A DNA stretch of 64,000 nucleotides from Companilactobacillus nodensis DSM 19682 = JCM 14932 = NBRC 107160 (GCF_000615905.1 NZ_BAMN01000007.1:80409-144408), one strand, 5' to 3'. Positions 40,314-55,631 are shown, numbered from the stretch's first letter. Program-made: numbers and translations. Notes: a model not told the origin generated them from the letters alone.

Positions 40314-40496
40314 TTATTTCAAGAAATCAAACATGTGCATCCAAGTTCCAGGCCACAGAACTGCCAACGGATTAGATCCGCCCAATGCAGAACCTATCAG
40401 CATGCCTAAAACGAGAAAAATAAGCATCAGTAATAAAACCCAACCGATTTTTTTGAATACACTACGTCGATACTCTTTACCAAAGTCTCGTTTCAT
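40314..40496 (-). CDS. EpuA-like small membrane protein
   Basis: 60 residues: basic N-terminus (RRSVFKKI), one TM helix with [10 protein letters not shown] (about 18-40), then [13 protein letters not shown]. It resembles the EpuA family, often labelled 'DNA-directed RNA polymerase subunit beta' in databases, a name with little support. It sits 8 bases after mbl. Confidence 0.78.
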   Translation of the reverse strand: MKRDFGKEYRRSVFKKIGWVLLLMLIFLVLGMLIGSALGGSNPLAVLWPGTWMHMFDFLK

Positions 40497-40504
40497 TTTT
40501 CACC

Positions 40505-41494
40505 TTAATATTTCTTATGTTTTTCGATATTGTCTAACAAAATACCAGTTCCCAATGCAACGGAATCCAATGGACTTTCAGTCATCAAAACAGGAACTTG
40601 TAATTGCTCAGCTAAAAGTTTGTCAAGATTCTTGAGTAATGCACCACCACCAGTCAACATAATACCACGATCAATGATATCAGCTGATAATTCTGGAGGA
40701 GTTTGTTCAAGTACACCTTTGGCAGCTTCGATAATTTGTGAAACACCATCACTAAGTGCCTTCTCAACTTCCTTTTCATTGATAGTGATTTCCTTAGGTA
40801 ATCCACTAACAATATCAATACCACTAGCTGAGAATGTAACACTTTCGTCAGCATCCATTGCACAACCGATTTCGATCTTGATTTGTTCTGAAGTTCTCTC
40901 ACCAATGATCAAACCGTGATTTTGCTTAACGAAGGCTTGAATAGCACTAGTCATCTTATCACCAGCAAATCTCAATGAACGACTTGTAACGACGTCTCCC
41001 ATCGATAGAACGGCAATATCACTAGTACCACCACCAATATCAATAACCATATTACCTTGTGGTTTAAAGATATCGAGTCCAGCACCAACAGCTGCAACCT
41101 TTGGTTCAAGTTGTAAATAAATCTTACCGCCACCAGCTTGTTCAGCTGCTTCGATAATGGCCTTTTGTTCAACTGGAGTAACGTTTGTAGGAGCACAGAT
41201 CATAATTGTTGGCTTCGAAAAACGTCCTCCAACATTCAATTTATCAATAAAATACTGAAGCATTTTTTCTGTTATATTGAAGTCAGCAATAACACCATCT
41301 TTTAGTGGACGGACAGCTTTGATGTTAGCTGGTGTTCTACCAACCATCATATAGGCGTCTTTACCCACAGCCACGACATCGTCATTCTTAGTATTTATTG
41401 CGACTACAGAAGGTTCGTTCAAAACGATACCTTCTCCTTTTACATCTATAAGTACATTTGCTGTACCCAAATCAATTCCTAGATATTTTGCCAT
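40505..41494 (-). CDS. mbl: Mbl, MreB-like actin homologue
   Basis: 329 residues from ATG 41494, behind [42 protein letters not shown] and LTGGGALL are actin-fold motifs. It is the second MreB paralogue of the window, not linked to mreCD, so Mbl is the better name. It guides lateral wall synthesis with RodA, coded just downstream. Confidence 0.93.
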   Translation of the reverse strand: MAKYLGIDLGTANVLIDVKGEGIVLNEPSVVAINTKNDDVVAVGKDAYMMVGRTPANIKAVRPLKDGVIADFNITEKMLQYFIDKLNVGGRFSKPTIMICAPTNVTPVEQKAIIEAAEQAGGGKIYLQLEPKVAAVGAGLDIFKPQGNMVIDIGGGTSDIAVLSMGDVVTSRSLRFAGDKMTSAIQAFVKQNHGLIIGERTSEQIKIEIGCAMDADESVTFSASGIDIVSGLPKEITINEKEVEKALSDGVSQIIEAAKGVLEQTPPELSADIIDRGIMLTGGGALLKNLDKLLAEQLQVPVLMTESPLDSVALGTGILLDNIEKHKKY

Positions 41495-41563
41495 GCTATA
41501 TCCTCCAAAATCTAAACACAAAAAGTATATCATAAACCAACGTATCATATTAATTTATCAATA

Positions 41564-41594
41564 AAAAAAGAAAGTGGAGAGCCACTTTCTTAAG
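41564..41594 (-). terminator. intrinsic terminator after murA
   Basis: AAGAAAGTGG-CTCT-CCACTTTCTT on the minus strand, followed by a T-run. Confidence 0.9.
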
Positions 41595-41600
41595 ATATTT

Positions 41601-42923
<1,323 letters not shown>

Positions 42924-42952
42924 TATATTCTCCTCCAAAACGTTGGAATCAT

Positions 42953-43183
42953 TTAAAAAAGTAAGGTTAGGTTTTGTGAAACGCTGATAATATTCAAAAA
43001 GAATGAACTAACAGTGTACCCTAGAGCGATTGAAACAAACGCTACAAGTAATTGTAACATTCTAGGATTGGATTTGTTATAAATTTTTCGCCAGTCTACA
43101 ACTTGTAAAGCGTTGAAACTGATCCAGATAAATACCACATGGCTAACCAGCGTAATTATCGCATGTATTCCTAAACTTGTCAT
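42953..43183 (-). CDS. DUF1146 (YwzB-like) membrane protein
   Basis: 76 residues with two TM helices (about 7-26, 45-66) and a linker [14 protein letters not shown], as in DUF1146. It lies between atpC and murA, its usual place in Firmicutes. Function unknown. Confidence 0.85.
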   Translation of the reverse strand: MTSLGIHAIITLVSHVVFIWISFNALQVVDWRKIYNKSNPRMLQLLVAFVSIALGYTVSSFFLNIISVSQNLTLLF

Positions 43184-43280
43184 TTTATAAACCTCACTTT
43201 TTTAAATCTTAACACTTGTAATATGACTTTTAGTAAACTTTAAAGATTCTTTTAAAATTATAGCAAATTATTTGACAATA

Positions 43281-43329
43281 AAAAAAGGACTAACACTTCT
43301 TCAATATGAAGACAGTATCAGTCCTTTTT
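43281..43329 (-). terminator. terminator of the ATP synthase operon
   Basis: Minus-strand AAAGGACT, inner CTTCATATTGAAG hairpin, AGTCCTTTTTTT. It sits 14 bases after the atpC stop. Confidence 0.88.
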
Positions 43330-43342
43330 ATAAAAAACATAA

Positions 43343-43773
43343 TTATTTGTGCGAACTTACGTTAATTCTATTCATAGCTTTGCGCAAAGAAACTTGAGCA
43401 CGTGCTAAATCGTCAACATTATGTTTCTCTTCGGCTGTTTTAATTGTCTCTTCAGCCTTTTGTTTTTGATATTGGGCACGTCTTAAATCAATATCTCTAG
43501 CTCTTTCAGCACTATTAGCTACGATAGAAACTAGATCATTGCTGAACTCCAAGAATCCGCCGTTAACAGCGATGGCATCTTCATGATGCGGATCATCGGT
43601 ACGTTTAACACGAACCTCCGAAATTTTAATAGGTGCAATAATTGGTTCATGCTAGCCATGATACCAATATCCCCATCAATCGCATTCACAATAACTAGAT
43701 TGCCATGATGGTCATATACAACACCATCAGGAGTAACAATATTGACCGTCACAATATGATTTGGATCAGCCAT
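43343..43773 (-). pseudogene. atpC: ATP synthase epsilon subunit, broken by a 1-base deletion
   Basis: Start at 43773. The frame breaks near 43651 after DGDIGIMAS: the minus strand GCTAGCATGAACC should be GCTAGCCATGAACC, giving H-E-P-I-I-A-P. One G of GG is missing on the plus strand. The joined product is about 143 residues, the usual length, with the beta-barrel first and the C-terminal helix pair (ARDIDLRRAQYQKQKAEE) second. It is the rotor subunit that limits ATP hydrolysis. Probably a sequence error. Confidence 0.93.
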
Positions 43774-43788
43774 ATTATCTCCTCCTTA

Positions 43789-45243
<1,455 letters not shown>

Positions 45244-45263
45244 TTATTTGGCTCCTTTCTAAA

Positions 45264-46181
45264 CTATTCTAGTGCAGCAGCACCGCCGACAATTTCAGTG
45301 ATCTCTGTAGTAATTTGAGCTTGACGAGCACGGTTGTAATGTAATGAAAGATCAGAGATCAAATCATCAGCATTATCAGTAGCACTCTTCATGGCTGTTA
45401 CAGAAGCAGCATGTTCTGCTGTCTTTGCATCCATCATTGCTCCGAAAATTAAAGATTCAATATATTGAGGTACGATTGCAGACAAGACCGCTTCAGGACT
45501 TGGATCTGTAATATACTCACTAGCGATATGCTCTTCTTCATGTGTTGAGTCTTTAGCTTCTTCAAGTGGTAATAATTTATCAAGAGTAAACTTAGAAACT
45601 AAAGAGTTAACGTGGTGGTTATGACAAATATAAATTTCGTCAAAAGTACCTGCTTGGTATAACTGCAAGATTGTTTTCACAATTGGAGTTACATCCTTAA
45701 CTGTAGGAATATCAGGCAAACCACGATATTCATAAGAAATATCGATTCCACGTGCCTTAAAGAATTCTGTACCAGTATTACCTAGTGAAATAACAGTAAA
45801 CTTACTCTTGTCGCCATTATGTTTTGTACGGAAAATATCCATCATGGCCTTCAAAATATTACTGTTATATCCACCAACTAAACCACGATCACTGGTCAAA
45901 ACAACATACGCAGTCTTTTTTACCTCACGCACTTTAAGAAGATTGTTCAAGCTCCATGGATCAGAAGAGTTCTCTGTCACAGGAATATCCTTGAATAAGT
46001 TACCCATCGTTAAATGACGAATAATATCCTCAACTTTTTTTGCGTACAATTGATAAGCAATAGATTTCTTTTCAATACGAGAGAGTTTAGCACCAGAAAC
46101 CATTTGCATGGCTCTTGTTATTTGACCGGTTTTCTTAGTAGAAGAAATTCTTCTTTTTATATCCATAAGTGACTCAGCCAT
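45264..46181 (-). CDS. atpG: ATP synthase gamma subunit
   Basis: 305 residues. N- and C-terminal helices (MDIKRRISSTKKTGQITRAMQMV; NRARQAQITTEITEIVGGAAAL) form the rotor coiled coil in the alpha/beta ring. The middle holds a Rossmann-like domain (VVLTSDRGLVGGYN). Standard place between atpA and atpD. Confidence 0.98.
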   Translation of the reverse strand: MAESLMDIKRRISSTKKTGQITRAMQMVSGAKLSRIEKKSIAYQLYAKKVEDIIRHLTMGNLFKDIPVTENSSDPWSLNNLLKVREVKKTAYVVLTSDRGLVGGYNSNILKAMMDIFRTKHNGDKSKFTVISLGNTGTEFFKARGIDISYEYRGLPDIPTVKDVTPIVKTILQLYQAGTFDEIYICHNHHVNSLVSKFTLDKLLPLEEAKDSTHEEEHIASEYITDPSPEAVLSAIVPQYIESLIFGAMMDAKTAEHAASVTAMKSATDNADDLISDLSLHYNRARQAQITTEITEIVGGAAALE

Positions 46182-46198
46182 AATTTAAACCTCCTGTA

Positions 46199-47740
<1,542 letters not shown>

Positions 47741-48289
47741 TTATTTGTTAACCAATAGCATATGTTTAATCTCGTTAAATCTCTTAACGACACTTCCATC
47801 AATAACTTGATCACCAACACGGATAATAATCCCACCGATGATGGATGGATCTACTATTTTCGTTAAATTTACTTGATTTACTGAAAAACGACTTTGAACA
47901 ACAGACTTCAGTTTATCTTCTTGATCTGAGTCCAGCTCAACTACGGACTTAACAGTGACTTCTACAATACCATTATCGGCGTCGTATCTTTTAATAAAAG
48001 CGTCAGCAATCTCATCCACGCAGTTCAATCTGTCTCTTTCAAAAAGTATACTGATGAAGTCTTGAACCAATTCACTGTGTTCAGACTTCAATGTGTCTAC
48101 GATCTTAGCCTTTTCAGTGCGAGAAATTGAACGTCCTGAAAAAGCAATATTTAAACCAGGATTTTCTGAAAATACTGTTGCTAGAGACTTGATCTCTTCC
48201 AAAGTATTATCGATTGAATCTTGTTCTTGTGCTACTTCATAAAGCGCTCTACTGTAACGTTTTCCCACTTGGAATTTACTTAGTTTCAT
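47741..48289 (-). CDS. atpH: ATP synthase delta subunit
   Basis: 182 residues, all-helical N-domain and C-terminal IIGGIIIRVGDQVIDGSV motif. It ties F1 to the peripheral stalk. The ATG overlaps the atpF stop by 14 bases. Confidence 0.96.
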   Translation of the reverse strand: MKLSKFQVGKRYSRALYEVAQEQDSIDNTLEEIKSLATVFSENPGLNIAFSGRSISRTEKAKIVDTLKSEHSELVQDFISILFERDRLNCVDEIADAFIKRYDADNGIVEVTVKSVVELDSDQEDKLKSVVQSRFSVNQVNLTKIVDPSIIGGIIIRVGDQVIDGSVVKRFNEIKHMLLVNK

Positions 48290-48797
48290 TGTTTAAAGTC
48301 AACTCCTTAATATAAGAGTCGATCAGTGACTTTTGGTCATTTGCATTAAGCTCTTTGGAAATAACTCTAGAGGCTACTTCCAAGGACAAGCTAGCGATGT
48401 CATTTTGTGCATCATTCATAGCTTCTTGCTTAGCTCGTTCAGCATCTGACTTAGCCTTTTGTCTTACCGATTCAGCTTCACTATGAGCATCAGCCATGAT
48501 GGTTTTCTTTTGATCTTCACCATTTTCTTTGGCCTTATTAACGATGTCAATAGCTTCAGCACGTGAATTTTTAAGTGCATCTTCACGTTCCTTCGCAAGC
48601 TTGTCAGCACGTGCACGTTCCTGATCAGCGTAATCCAGATCACCGGATATCTTTTCTGATCTAGCGTCCATCATTTTTGTGACGGGACCCCATGCAAATT
48701 TCTTAACAAGTGCAGTGAGAAGGACGAATGAGATAAGAATAAAAAGCATGTCACCTAAAGCCAATTTACCTGCTCCAAGCACTAATAAACTTGCCAA
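48276..48797 (-). CDS. atpF: ATP synthase b subunit
   Basis: 173 residues. One N-terminal TM (about 16-34) then a long charged helix that forms the peripheral stalk dimer. The start is TTG 48797 with AAGGAGTGGAG upstream. It lies between atpE and atpH. Confidence 0.95.
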   Translation of the reverse strand: MASLLVLGAGKLALGDMLFILISFVLLTALVKKFAWGPVTKMMDARSEKISGDLDYADQERARADKLAKEREDALKNSRAEAIDIVNKAKENGEDQKKTIMADAHSEAESVRQKAKSDAERAKQEAMNDAQNDIASLSLEVASRVISKELNANDQKSLIDSYIKELTLNNETK

Positions 48798-48873
48798 TAT
48801 TCTCCACTCCTTCCTTTCCTACAAAACATAAAAAGGCGATTCAATTTATTATCGCCGGATTAATCTGTATGAA

Positions 48874-49110
<237 letters not shown>

Positions 49111-49820
49111 TTATTCTTTTTCCAGTTTACGTGAAATATAAACCATTGATAATGTGGTAAATACATACGCTTGGATGGCTCCAATAAAGACTGAAAAGCC
49201 TTGCCAAATCATTTCCAGTGGTAAAGCGATCACTAGCGAAACAACTCCAAAACTCTTAGCAACAGTTCCAATAAGTGCAAGAAGTACTTCACCGGCAAAT
49301 ATATTACCGTAAAGACGTAGTGATAACGTCAAGAAGTTGGTGAACTCTTCCAAAATATTTATTGGTAACAAGAAGCCTACGGGTTTTACATAGTTACTTA
49401 CATAACCGCCAAATCCAAACTTCTTCACTGAATAATAATGTGAAATCAGCAACGATATCAAGCAAGTGCCATGGTTACCATTGGATTTGTTGTAGGAGAT
49501 TTAATATAAGAATAACCGCCTACCTTAACTTGGAATATTAATCCCAGTTGGTTTGCAAAAAATACGAATGTAAACAACGTAAATGCATACAATCCGAATT
49601 GCTTTACCGCTGCGTCAGGCATTAATGATTTTATAATATTATTTGTAAAATCAATAATCCATTCTAACACATTTTGAGCCTTACCAGGCCTCATCGTAAC
49701 CTTACGAGATAACGAGAAGACAAAGATAAATACTAGTATTGCGGCTACCAACGCTGACAAGTCATTAGCAACGTTGAATCTCAAACCAAGGAAATCAATA
49801 AACTTATATTTATCATCCAA
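49111..49820 (-). pseudogene. atpB: ATP synthase a subunit, broken by a 1-base deletion
   Basis: Start TTG 49820 (reads MDDKYKFIDFLGLRFN) five bases after AAAGGGGGG. The frame breaks near 49461 after VTMALA: minus-strand GCTTGATATC should be GCTTTGATATC, giving A-L-I-S-L-L-I-S. One A of AAA is missing on the plus strand. The joined product is 236 residues. SLRLYGNIFAGEVLL carries the essential stalk Arg. It forms the proton half-channels. Probably a sequence error, since the operon is otherwise intact. Confidence 0.94.
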
Positions 49821-49866
49821 TAATACCCCCCTTTCTTCGCTTATTGAAAACAATTGATACCACAAA

Positions 49867-49895
49867 ATAATAACACTTCTAAAAAGATATTCCAA
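49867..49895 (-). promoter_or_regulatory. promoter of the atp operon
   Basis: Minus-strand TTGGAA (49890-49895), 17-base spacer, TATTAT (49867-49872), in the gap between upp and atpB. Confidence 0.6.
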
Positions 49896-49909
49896 ACAGT
49901 GATTTTATT

Positions 49910-50539
49910 TTATTTAGTTCCAAATAGTCTATCACCAGCATCACCCAAACCTGGGAAGATATATCCGCTATCAGTGATTCTTTCATCAAGTGAAGCGGCA
50001 TAAATATCAACATCAGGATGTGCATCTTGAACGGCTTTAACACCTTCTGGAGCTGCTACTAAGACAACAAGACGCATGTGCTTGGCACCACGTTTCTTCA
50101 ATGCTTCAATAGCCATATTTGCTGAACCACCAGTAGCAAGCATTGGATCAACGATGAATAATTCACGTTCGTCGATATCACTTGGTAGTTTTACAAAATA
50201 TTCGTGTGGTTGTAGTGTCTTTTCGTCACGATACATACCGATGTGACCTACTTTGGCTGCAGGGATCAACTCTAGAACACCGTCAACCATGCCTAAACCG
50301 GCACGAAGGATAGGAATAACAGCTAGCTTCTTACCAGCAAGTACCTTTTGTGTTGACTTACCCATTGGAGTTTCAATTTCGATATCCTTCAAAGGTAGAT
50401 CTCTTGTAATTTCATAAACCATCAATTCACCAATTTCATTGGCAACTTCACGGAATACCTTAGTACCAGTGTGTTTGTTTCTGATAATTGTTAATTTGTG
50501 TTGAATCAATGGGTGATTTAGTACTTGAAATTTAGACAT
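49910..50539 (-). CDS. upp: uracil phosphoribosyltransferase
   Basis: 209 residues. It converts uracil and PRPP to UMP in salvage. PRPP loop [19 protein letters not shown] (about 129-147) and [11 protein letters not shown] are present. It commonly lies next to the atp operon in lactobacilli. The tail [11 protein letters not shown] is normal. Confidence 0.98.
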   Translation of the reverse strand: MSKFQVLNHPLIQHKLTIIRNKHTGTKVFREVANEIGELMVYEITRDLPLKDIEIETPMGKSTQKVLAGKKLAVIPILRAGLGMVDGVLELIPAAKVGHIGMYRDEKTLQPHEYFVKLPSDIDERELFIVDPMLATGGSANMAIEALKKRGAKHMRLVVLVAAPEGVKAVQDAHPDVDIYAASLDERITDSGYIFPGLGDAGDRLFGTK

Positions 50540-50585
50540 TTTGTAACTCTCCTTTTTTAATTGGCTTTTTATAATAGCCGTTTCA

Positions 50586-51596
50586 TTACTTAGCGAAATG
50601 TTTTTGACCAGCAGATTTGTTCAAACGGTTTCTATATGCTTCGCCATGATCAACATCTGGGAAGCCTTGGGCAAGGATGTACTCAACACCTTGACCGTCT
50701 AATCCGCGCAAACCTGCAAATAATTCTTGTGATGCACTGTAAATATCTTTGCCCAAAGAAAACTTGATAAAGTTATCTTCATCAGTAATCGTAGACAAAA
50801 TGTCATCTGTTGCCATTATTCCCAGCTTAGTATTCTTGTATTGAGAAATTGCGGCTGGAAAATCGTCGGTATTATCAACTATGACTACTTGTGCACTTGG
50901 TGCATAATGCTTGTACTTCATACCTGGAGCCTTAGGAGTCTCTCCCGCTGCAACCTTGTGATGGTCACTATTAACATTATCAAGGACTTGTAACAAATCC
51001 TCAACTGTGATCATCCCTGGACGCAAGACAGCTGGTATATCAGTTGAAAGATCGATAACTGTGGACTCAACACCTAACTTAGTAGGTCCATCGTCCAAAA
51101 TAGCCGATATCTTACCATTTAAATCATGATAAACATGTTTTGCCAAAGTTGGACTTGGCTTACCACTAGTATTAGCTGATGGTCCAACGATAGGTTTACC
51201 AAATGTCTTAATCAGGTTGAGTGTCGTTTCATTCTTAGGCATCCTAAAAGCAGCTGTAGTCAAACCACCTGTTACTGCTTTTGACAAACTACCTTCTTGA
51301 ATCGGCATGATAATCGTCAGTGGACCTGGCCAAAACTTGTTCATTAGCTTCTCAGCCATTGGCTTATAACTATTATCAGCATATTCCCAAACCATCTCTG
51401 GACTTGAAACATGAACGATAAGTGGATTATCACTAGGACGACCCTTAGCTGCATATACATCTTTGACAACATCAGGACGCGTGGCATCAGCGCCTAATCC
51501 GTAAACCGTCTCCGTTGGGAATGCGACAAGTTTACCATCAGCGAGAAACTTTACGGCTTCCGCTATTTGCGTATTTTTTAATATCTCTGTCTCCAA
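50586..51596 (-). CDS. L-threonylcarbamoyladenylate synthase (Sua5/YwlC type)
   Basis: 336 residues. The YrdC domain (about 10-200; [43 protein letters not shown]) joins threonine, bicarbonate and ATP for t6A tRNA modification. The C-terminal Sua5 domain begins around residue 230. It starts with TTG 51596 just after the prmC stop. Symbols in use are tsaC2, sua5 or ywlC. Confidence 0.95.
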   Translation of the reverse strand: METEILKNTQIAEAVKFLADGKLVAFPTETVYGLGADATRPDVVKDVYAAKGRPSDNPLIVHVSSPEMVWEYADNSYKPMAEKLMNKFWPGPLTIIMPIQEGSLSKAVTGGLTTAAFRMPKNETTLNLIKTFGKPIVGPSANTSGKPSPTLAKHVYHDLNGKISAILDDGPTKLGVESTVIDLSTDIPAVLRPGMITVEDLLQVLDNVNSDHHKVAAGETPKAPGMKYKHYAPSAQVVIVDNTDDFPAAISQYKNTKLGIMATDDILSTITDEDNFIKFSLGKDIYSASQELFAGLRGLDGQGVEYILAQGFPDVDHGEAYRNRLNKSAGQKHFAK

Positions 51597-51599
51597 AAT

Positions 51600-52406
51600 C
51601 TATACCCTCTCCTTTTCAGCTTTAAGAAATCGATAATTGCCACTCATATCCTTATGAAATTCTACAGTATACTCTGGCATATTCTTAGCAAAAATTTCTT
51701 CCAAAGCAGATTTTTGATGATAACCAAACTCCATATATAAAATGCCGTCATCAGTTAGATACTTATCAGCATTCTGTGATATGTCTTGATAAAATTCTAA
51801 TCCATTTTCCTCCCCATATAAAGCTAAATCAGGTTCATATTTAATAACACTCTGATCCATGACTGGCTTTTCTTCCTGAGAAATATACGGTGGATTAGAA
51901 ACAATAATATCGAACGGCTCTGGTTCAACATTCTGAAACAGATCACTCTGCTTTAAGAAGACATTATTAGCTTGATAGTTATCAGCATTAAGCTGAGCAA
52001 CTTTGAGTGCTCCCTCTGAAATATCAGTTGCCAATATGTCATCTTCTGGGAATGACAATGCCAAGCTAATTGCAATTACACCTGAACCCGTTCCAATGTC
52101 CCAGACATTTTTGACTCTGTCACCATGATCATCAATGATCTTCTGAACCATCTCTTCGGTTTCTTGACGAGGTATCAGTGTGTCAGGACTGACAGTAAAA
52201 CTCTTATTCATAAAATAACCATAGCCAAGAATGTATTGGACCGGTTCGTCCATTCCTAATCTGACCACTCCATCTCTGAATTGACGCATTGTTTTACCTG
52301 GTACAGGTTCATTTCTGTGCAATTGTAACTGTGTGTAATTGAAGCCAGTCAATTCTTCCATCAGATATTCAGCATCTTCTGGATATTTGTTTTGCTGTTT
52401 CAGCAT
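51600..52406 (-). CDS. prmC: PrmC, release-factor glutamine N5-methyltransferase
   Basis: 268 residues from ATG 52406 (MLKQQNKYPEDAEYL). SAM site WDIGTGSGVIAISLAL (about 113-128) and the catalytic NPPY in IVSNPPYISQ. It methylates the GGQ glutamine of RF1 and RF2. Its ribosome-binding site lies in the 3' arm of a hairpin right after prfA. It is coded directly after its substrate RF1. Confidence 0.95.
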   Translation of the reverse strand: MLKQQNKYPEDAEYLMEELTGFNYTQLQLHRNEPVPGKTMRQFRDGVVRLGMDEPVQYILGYGYFMNKSFTVSPDTLIPRQETEEMVQKIIDDHGDRVKNVWDIGTGSGVIAISLALSFPEDDILATDISEGALKVAQLNADNYQANNVFLKQSDLFQNVEPEPFDIIVSNPPYISQEEKPVMDQSVIKYEPDLALYGEENGLEFYQDISQNADKYLTDDGILYMEFGYHQKSALEEIFAKNMPEYTVEFHKDMSGNYRFLKAEKERV

Positions 52407-52428
52407 TAAAAAAGCCCTTTTCAGGGCA
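52407..52428 (-). terminator. terminator-like hairpin between prfA and prmC
   Basis: Minus-strand GCCCT-GAAA-AGGGC followed by six T, starting 1 base after the prfA stop and ending at the prmC start. It looks like an intrinsic terminator yet holds the prmC ribosome-binding site. Confidence 0.75.
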
Positions 52429-53526
52429 CTAGAATAGCTTAGTCTCTCCACTTTGAATTTGCTCCAATTTCTGAGTTTGATCATTAACAATCAAGGCATC
52501 GATGATTTCGTCAAGTTCTCCATTCATAATGCGATCTAGTTTGTTTAATGATAATCCAATACGGTGATCTGTCACACGGTTTTGTGGATAATTGTAAGTT
52601 CTAATTCGTTCGGAACGATCTCCGGTACCAACAGCTGATTTACGTTTTTCATCATATTCACTTTGGTTTTCTGATTCATAATAATCATAAACACGTGATT
52701 TTAGAATTTGCATAGCTTTTTCACGGTTTTGTTGTTGTGAACGTTGATCTTGCATGGCAACAACAATACCAGTTGGTATATGGGTCATACGAACAGCTGA
52801 TGAAGTTTTATTGATATGTTGACCACCAGCACCAGATGAACGATAAACATCTGTACGGATGTCCTTTGGATCAAGGTCGATATCAACTTCATCGTATTCA
52901 GGCATAACTGCAACAGTTGCCGTAGAAGTATGTACACGTCCGGCTGATTCTGTAGATGGAATACGTTGAACACGGTGTGCTCCATTCTCATACTTCAACT
53001 TAGAATAGACACGTTTACCCGTGATCATAACAGCAACGTCTTTGTAGCCACCGACTTCAGTAGAGTTCTCATCAATAATATCGAAAGTCCAACCTTGCTT
53101 CTCAGCGTATTTACTGTACATACTCAATAAATCAGCTGCGAATAGACTGGCTTCATCACCACCGGCAGCTCCACGGATTTCCATGATAATATTCTTATCA
53201 TCATTAGGGTCCTTAGGAAGCATCAATAGTGTGATCTCGTGCTCAAGTTTTTCAGCCTCTTCTTTAGATGAATTCATTTCATCCTTAGCCATAGCTTGCA
53301 TCTCTGCGTCATCAGTTTCACGCATGATTTCATCACTATCTTTGATGCTTTGTTGTAATTCTTTGTAATGATTGAAGGCATTAACGATATCACGCATATC
53401 AGCTTCTTCTTTGGAATAGGCCATATAACGCTTGGTGTCATTAATAACTTCCGGGTCACTCATTAATTCTTGCAACTCGGCATATCTTTCAACTAGTGTT
53501 TCAAGTTGTTCTAGTATTTTGTCCAA
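52429..53526 (-). CDS. prfA: peptide chain release factor 1
   Basis: 365 residues. It ends translation at UAA and UAG. The GGQ motif is in [14 protein letters not shown] near 232-245. The domain with [23 protein letters not shown] follows. The start appears to be TTG 53526; AAGGA lies about 12 bases upstream. It lies between tdk and prmC. Confidence 0.97.
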   Translation of the reverse strand: MDKILEQLETLVERYAELQELMSDPEVINDTKRYMAYSKEEADMRDIVNAFNHYKELQQSIKDSDEIMRETDDAEMQAMAKDEMNSSKEEAEKLEHEITLLMLPKDPNDDKNIIMEIRGAAGGDEASLFAADLLSMYSKYAEKQGWTFDIIDENSTEVGGYKDVAVMITGKRVYSKLKYENGAHRVQRIPSTESAGRVHTSTATVAVMPEYDEVDIDLDPKDIRTDVYRSSGAGGQHINKTSSAVRMTHIPTGIVVAMQDQRSQQQNREKAMQILKSRVYDYYESENQSEYDEKRKSAVGTGDRSERIRTYNYPQNRVTDHRIGLSLNKLDRIMNGELDEIIDALIVNDQTQKLEQIQSGETKLF

Positions 53527-53544
53527 TTAAATTATTTTCCTTTC

Positions 53545-54126
53545 TTAATCGTTATTTATCACTGGAGGATGATTGTAATGACGACGACATACTGAATAAT
53601 ATGCTTCATTGCCGCCGATTGACACTTGTTCCCCTTCATATACTGGTTTACCATCAGACACACGCATATTCATTGTTGCTTTCTTCGTACAGAACCAACA
53701 GATAGTCTTCATCTCTTCCAACTTGTCAGCGTACAATAACAAATACTTAGTTCCTTCAAATAATTCATTCTTAAAATCATTCTTCAGGCCAAATGCCATA
53801 ACCGGTATTCCAAGATCATCTACAACTTGAGTTGCTTCAAGAACTTGATTCTTGTTCATAAATTGACATTCATCGATCAACACACAAGCTGCATCAGGAT
53901 TCTCACTCTTAACAATATCATAAATATTCGAGTCTTTCTTCAATGCGATAGCTTCTCTGTTTAAACCCATTCGACTTTTTATCTTACCAGTTCCTGATCG
54001 AGTGTCCAAAATACTCGTCATCAGAATAACTGACTTACCTTGTTCTTCATAGTTATGCGCTACTTTCAAAATCTCAATTGATTTTCCACTATTCATAGCA
54101 CCATACTTAAAAAATAATTGCGCCAA
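53545..54126 (-). CDS. tdk: thymidine kinase
   Basis: 193 residues from TTG 54126, behind TTTGGAGGC; this gives the standard opening [17 protein letters not shown]-loop GAMNSGKS at 9-16, lid VLIDECQFM, zinc cysteines CWFC and C-R-R-H near the end. It phosphorylates thymidine for salvage. Confidence 0.95.
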   Translation of the reverse strand: MAQLFFKYGAMNSGKSIEILKVAHNYEEQGKSVILMTSILDTRSGTGKIKSRMGLNREAIALKKDSNIYDIVKSENPDAACVLIDECQFMNKNQVLEATQVVDDLGIPVMAFGLKNDFKNELFEGTKYLLLYADKLEEMKTICWFCTKKATMNMRVSDGKPVYEGEQVSIGGNEAYYSVCRRHYNHPPVINND

Positions 54127-54277
54127 TACTCTGCCTCCAAATTTACGTCCTTGAAGATTATAACTAAAAAAATGGCGCTTGAACATATTAAACATTGACT
54201 AAATTGAATCAAAATCCGATAAAATGTAATTTAGTTGTGATAATATATTTTTAATATAAACTAATTGGGGTTTTAAA

Positions 54278-55621
54278 ATGACATTTAAATCAAGCATTGC
54301 AACACTTACTGGTAAAACATCTTATTTTATTTTAAGTAAGTTCTTTAATGGTGGATCTTCATATCCAGGAAAAATTGCTTATAAGATCGATCCAGATATT
54401 CTACAAAGTATCGGCAAAAATTATGACTTAGTAATCGTAACTGGTACCAATGGTAAAACTTTGACAACTTCATTGATCAATAAAATGGTCACACAAAAAT
54501 ATGACGATGTCTTAACTAATCCCACTGGATCGAACATGATCCAAGGAATCGTTACTAGTTTCGTTACTCATCACAAGAAAAGCAAGCGTCCTTTAGCAAT
54601 TCTTGAAGTCGACGAAGCCAATGTTGAGATCATCTGTAAGTACATCAAGCCTAAGTATTTTGTCCTAACAAATATTTTCCGTGATCAGATGGATCGCTAC
54701 GGTGAGATTTACACAACTTACCAAAAGATTCTTGATGGTATTAAATTAGCTCCCGATGCAACCATCATTGCTAACGGTGACGCCGCAATTTTCTCATCTA
54801 AGGAATTGCCCAACAAAGTTGTCTATTATGGTTTCTCAAGTAAAGGCCACGAAAATGACGACATAAAAGCACCAACTAACACGGATGGCGTCTTGTGTCC
54901 TAAGTGTAATCATATCTTGCATTACCACTCAATTTCATATGCCAATCTCGGCAGTTACTTCTGCCCTAATTGTGGCTTCAAGCAAAATGAATTGAAATAT
55001 CAAGTGACTGATATTAAGACGCTATTACCTAATAAGACAGAGTTTGAAATCGATGGTCATCCCTTCACAATGAACATTGGTGGAAAATATAACGTCTATA
55101 ATGCATTAGCAGCTTATGCCATTGCATCAGAAATGGGTATCAGCATTGATCAGATGGAAAAGGCCTTCTCATACGACGAAAAAGTCTTCGGACGTCAAGA
55201 AACTATCAAGGTCGATGATAAGGACGTCAATATCATCTTGGTCAAGAATCCGGTTGGTTTGAATCAAGTTATCGAAACAATTCTCAGTGATACCTCAGAT
55301 TATTCATTAGCATTCTTACTCAACGCTAACTACGCTGACGGTATTGACACAAGTTGGATCTGGGACGCAAATTTTGAAGACTTCGACTACGACAAACTTC
55401 CATTGGTAATCACTGGTGGCAAACGTGTTAAAGATGTTACCTACCGCTTCAAGATTGCCGGATTAAATATGGACAAAAATATCGAAACAGTTGAAATCGA
55501 AGATTTCGTCAAACAAATTCCAAAGGTACCAACTAAAAAAATCTATGTGCTCGCTACCTACACTGCAATGTTAGGATTGCGCAAAACATTAATGGATAAT
55601 GGTTATATCAAACAAAAATAA
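54278..55621 (+). CDS. murT: MurT, lipid II isoglutaminyl synthase ligase subunit
   Basis: 447 residues. Mur-ligase ATP loop VTGTNGKTLTTSLI (about 51-64) and a four-cysteine zinc ribbon (CPKCNHIL; CPNCGFKQ, about 206-230). The C-terminal DUF1727 domain (about 310-435) binds the amidotransferase. With GatD it amidates D-Glu of lipid II to D-iso-Gln. In most Firmicutes gatD follows at once; here a terminator and a convergent gene follow instead. A TTGACT promoter-like box lies upstream at about 54195. Confidence 0.94.
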   Translation: MTFKSSIATLTGKTSYFILSKFFNGGSSYPGKIAYKIDPDILQSIGKNYDLVIVTGTNGKTLTTSLINKMVTQKYDDVLTNPTGSNMIQGIVTSFVTHHKKSKRPLAILEVDEANVEIICKYIKPKYFVLTNIFRDQMDRYGEIYTTYQKILDGIKLAPDATIIANGDAAIFSSKELPNKVVYYGFSSKGHENDDIKAPTNTDGVLCPKCNHILHYHSISYANLGSYFCPNCGFKQNELKYQVTDIKTLLPNKTEFEIDGHPFTMNIGGKYNVYNALAAYAIASEMGISIDQMEKAFSYDEKVFGRQETIKVDDKDVNIILVKNPVGLNQVIETILSDTSDYSLAFLLNANYADGIDTSWIWDANFEDFDYDKLPLVITGGKRVKDVTYRFKIAGLNMDKNIETVEIEDFVKQIPKVPTKKIYVLATYTAMLGLRKTLMDNGYIKQK

Positions 55622-55631
55622 TACAAACAAA

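Noticed and set aside
42924..42938. TTG start five codons upstream for murA
   Set aside because: Those codons are the ribosome-binding site GGAGGAG for the GTG at 42923.
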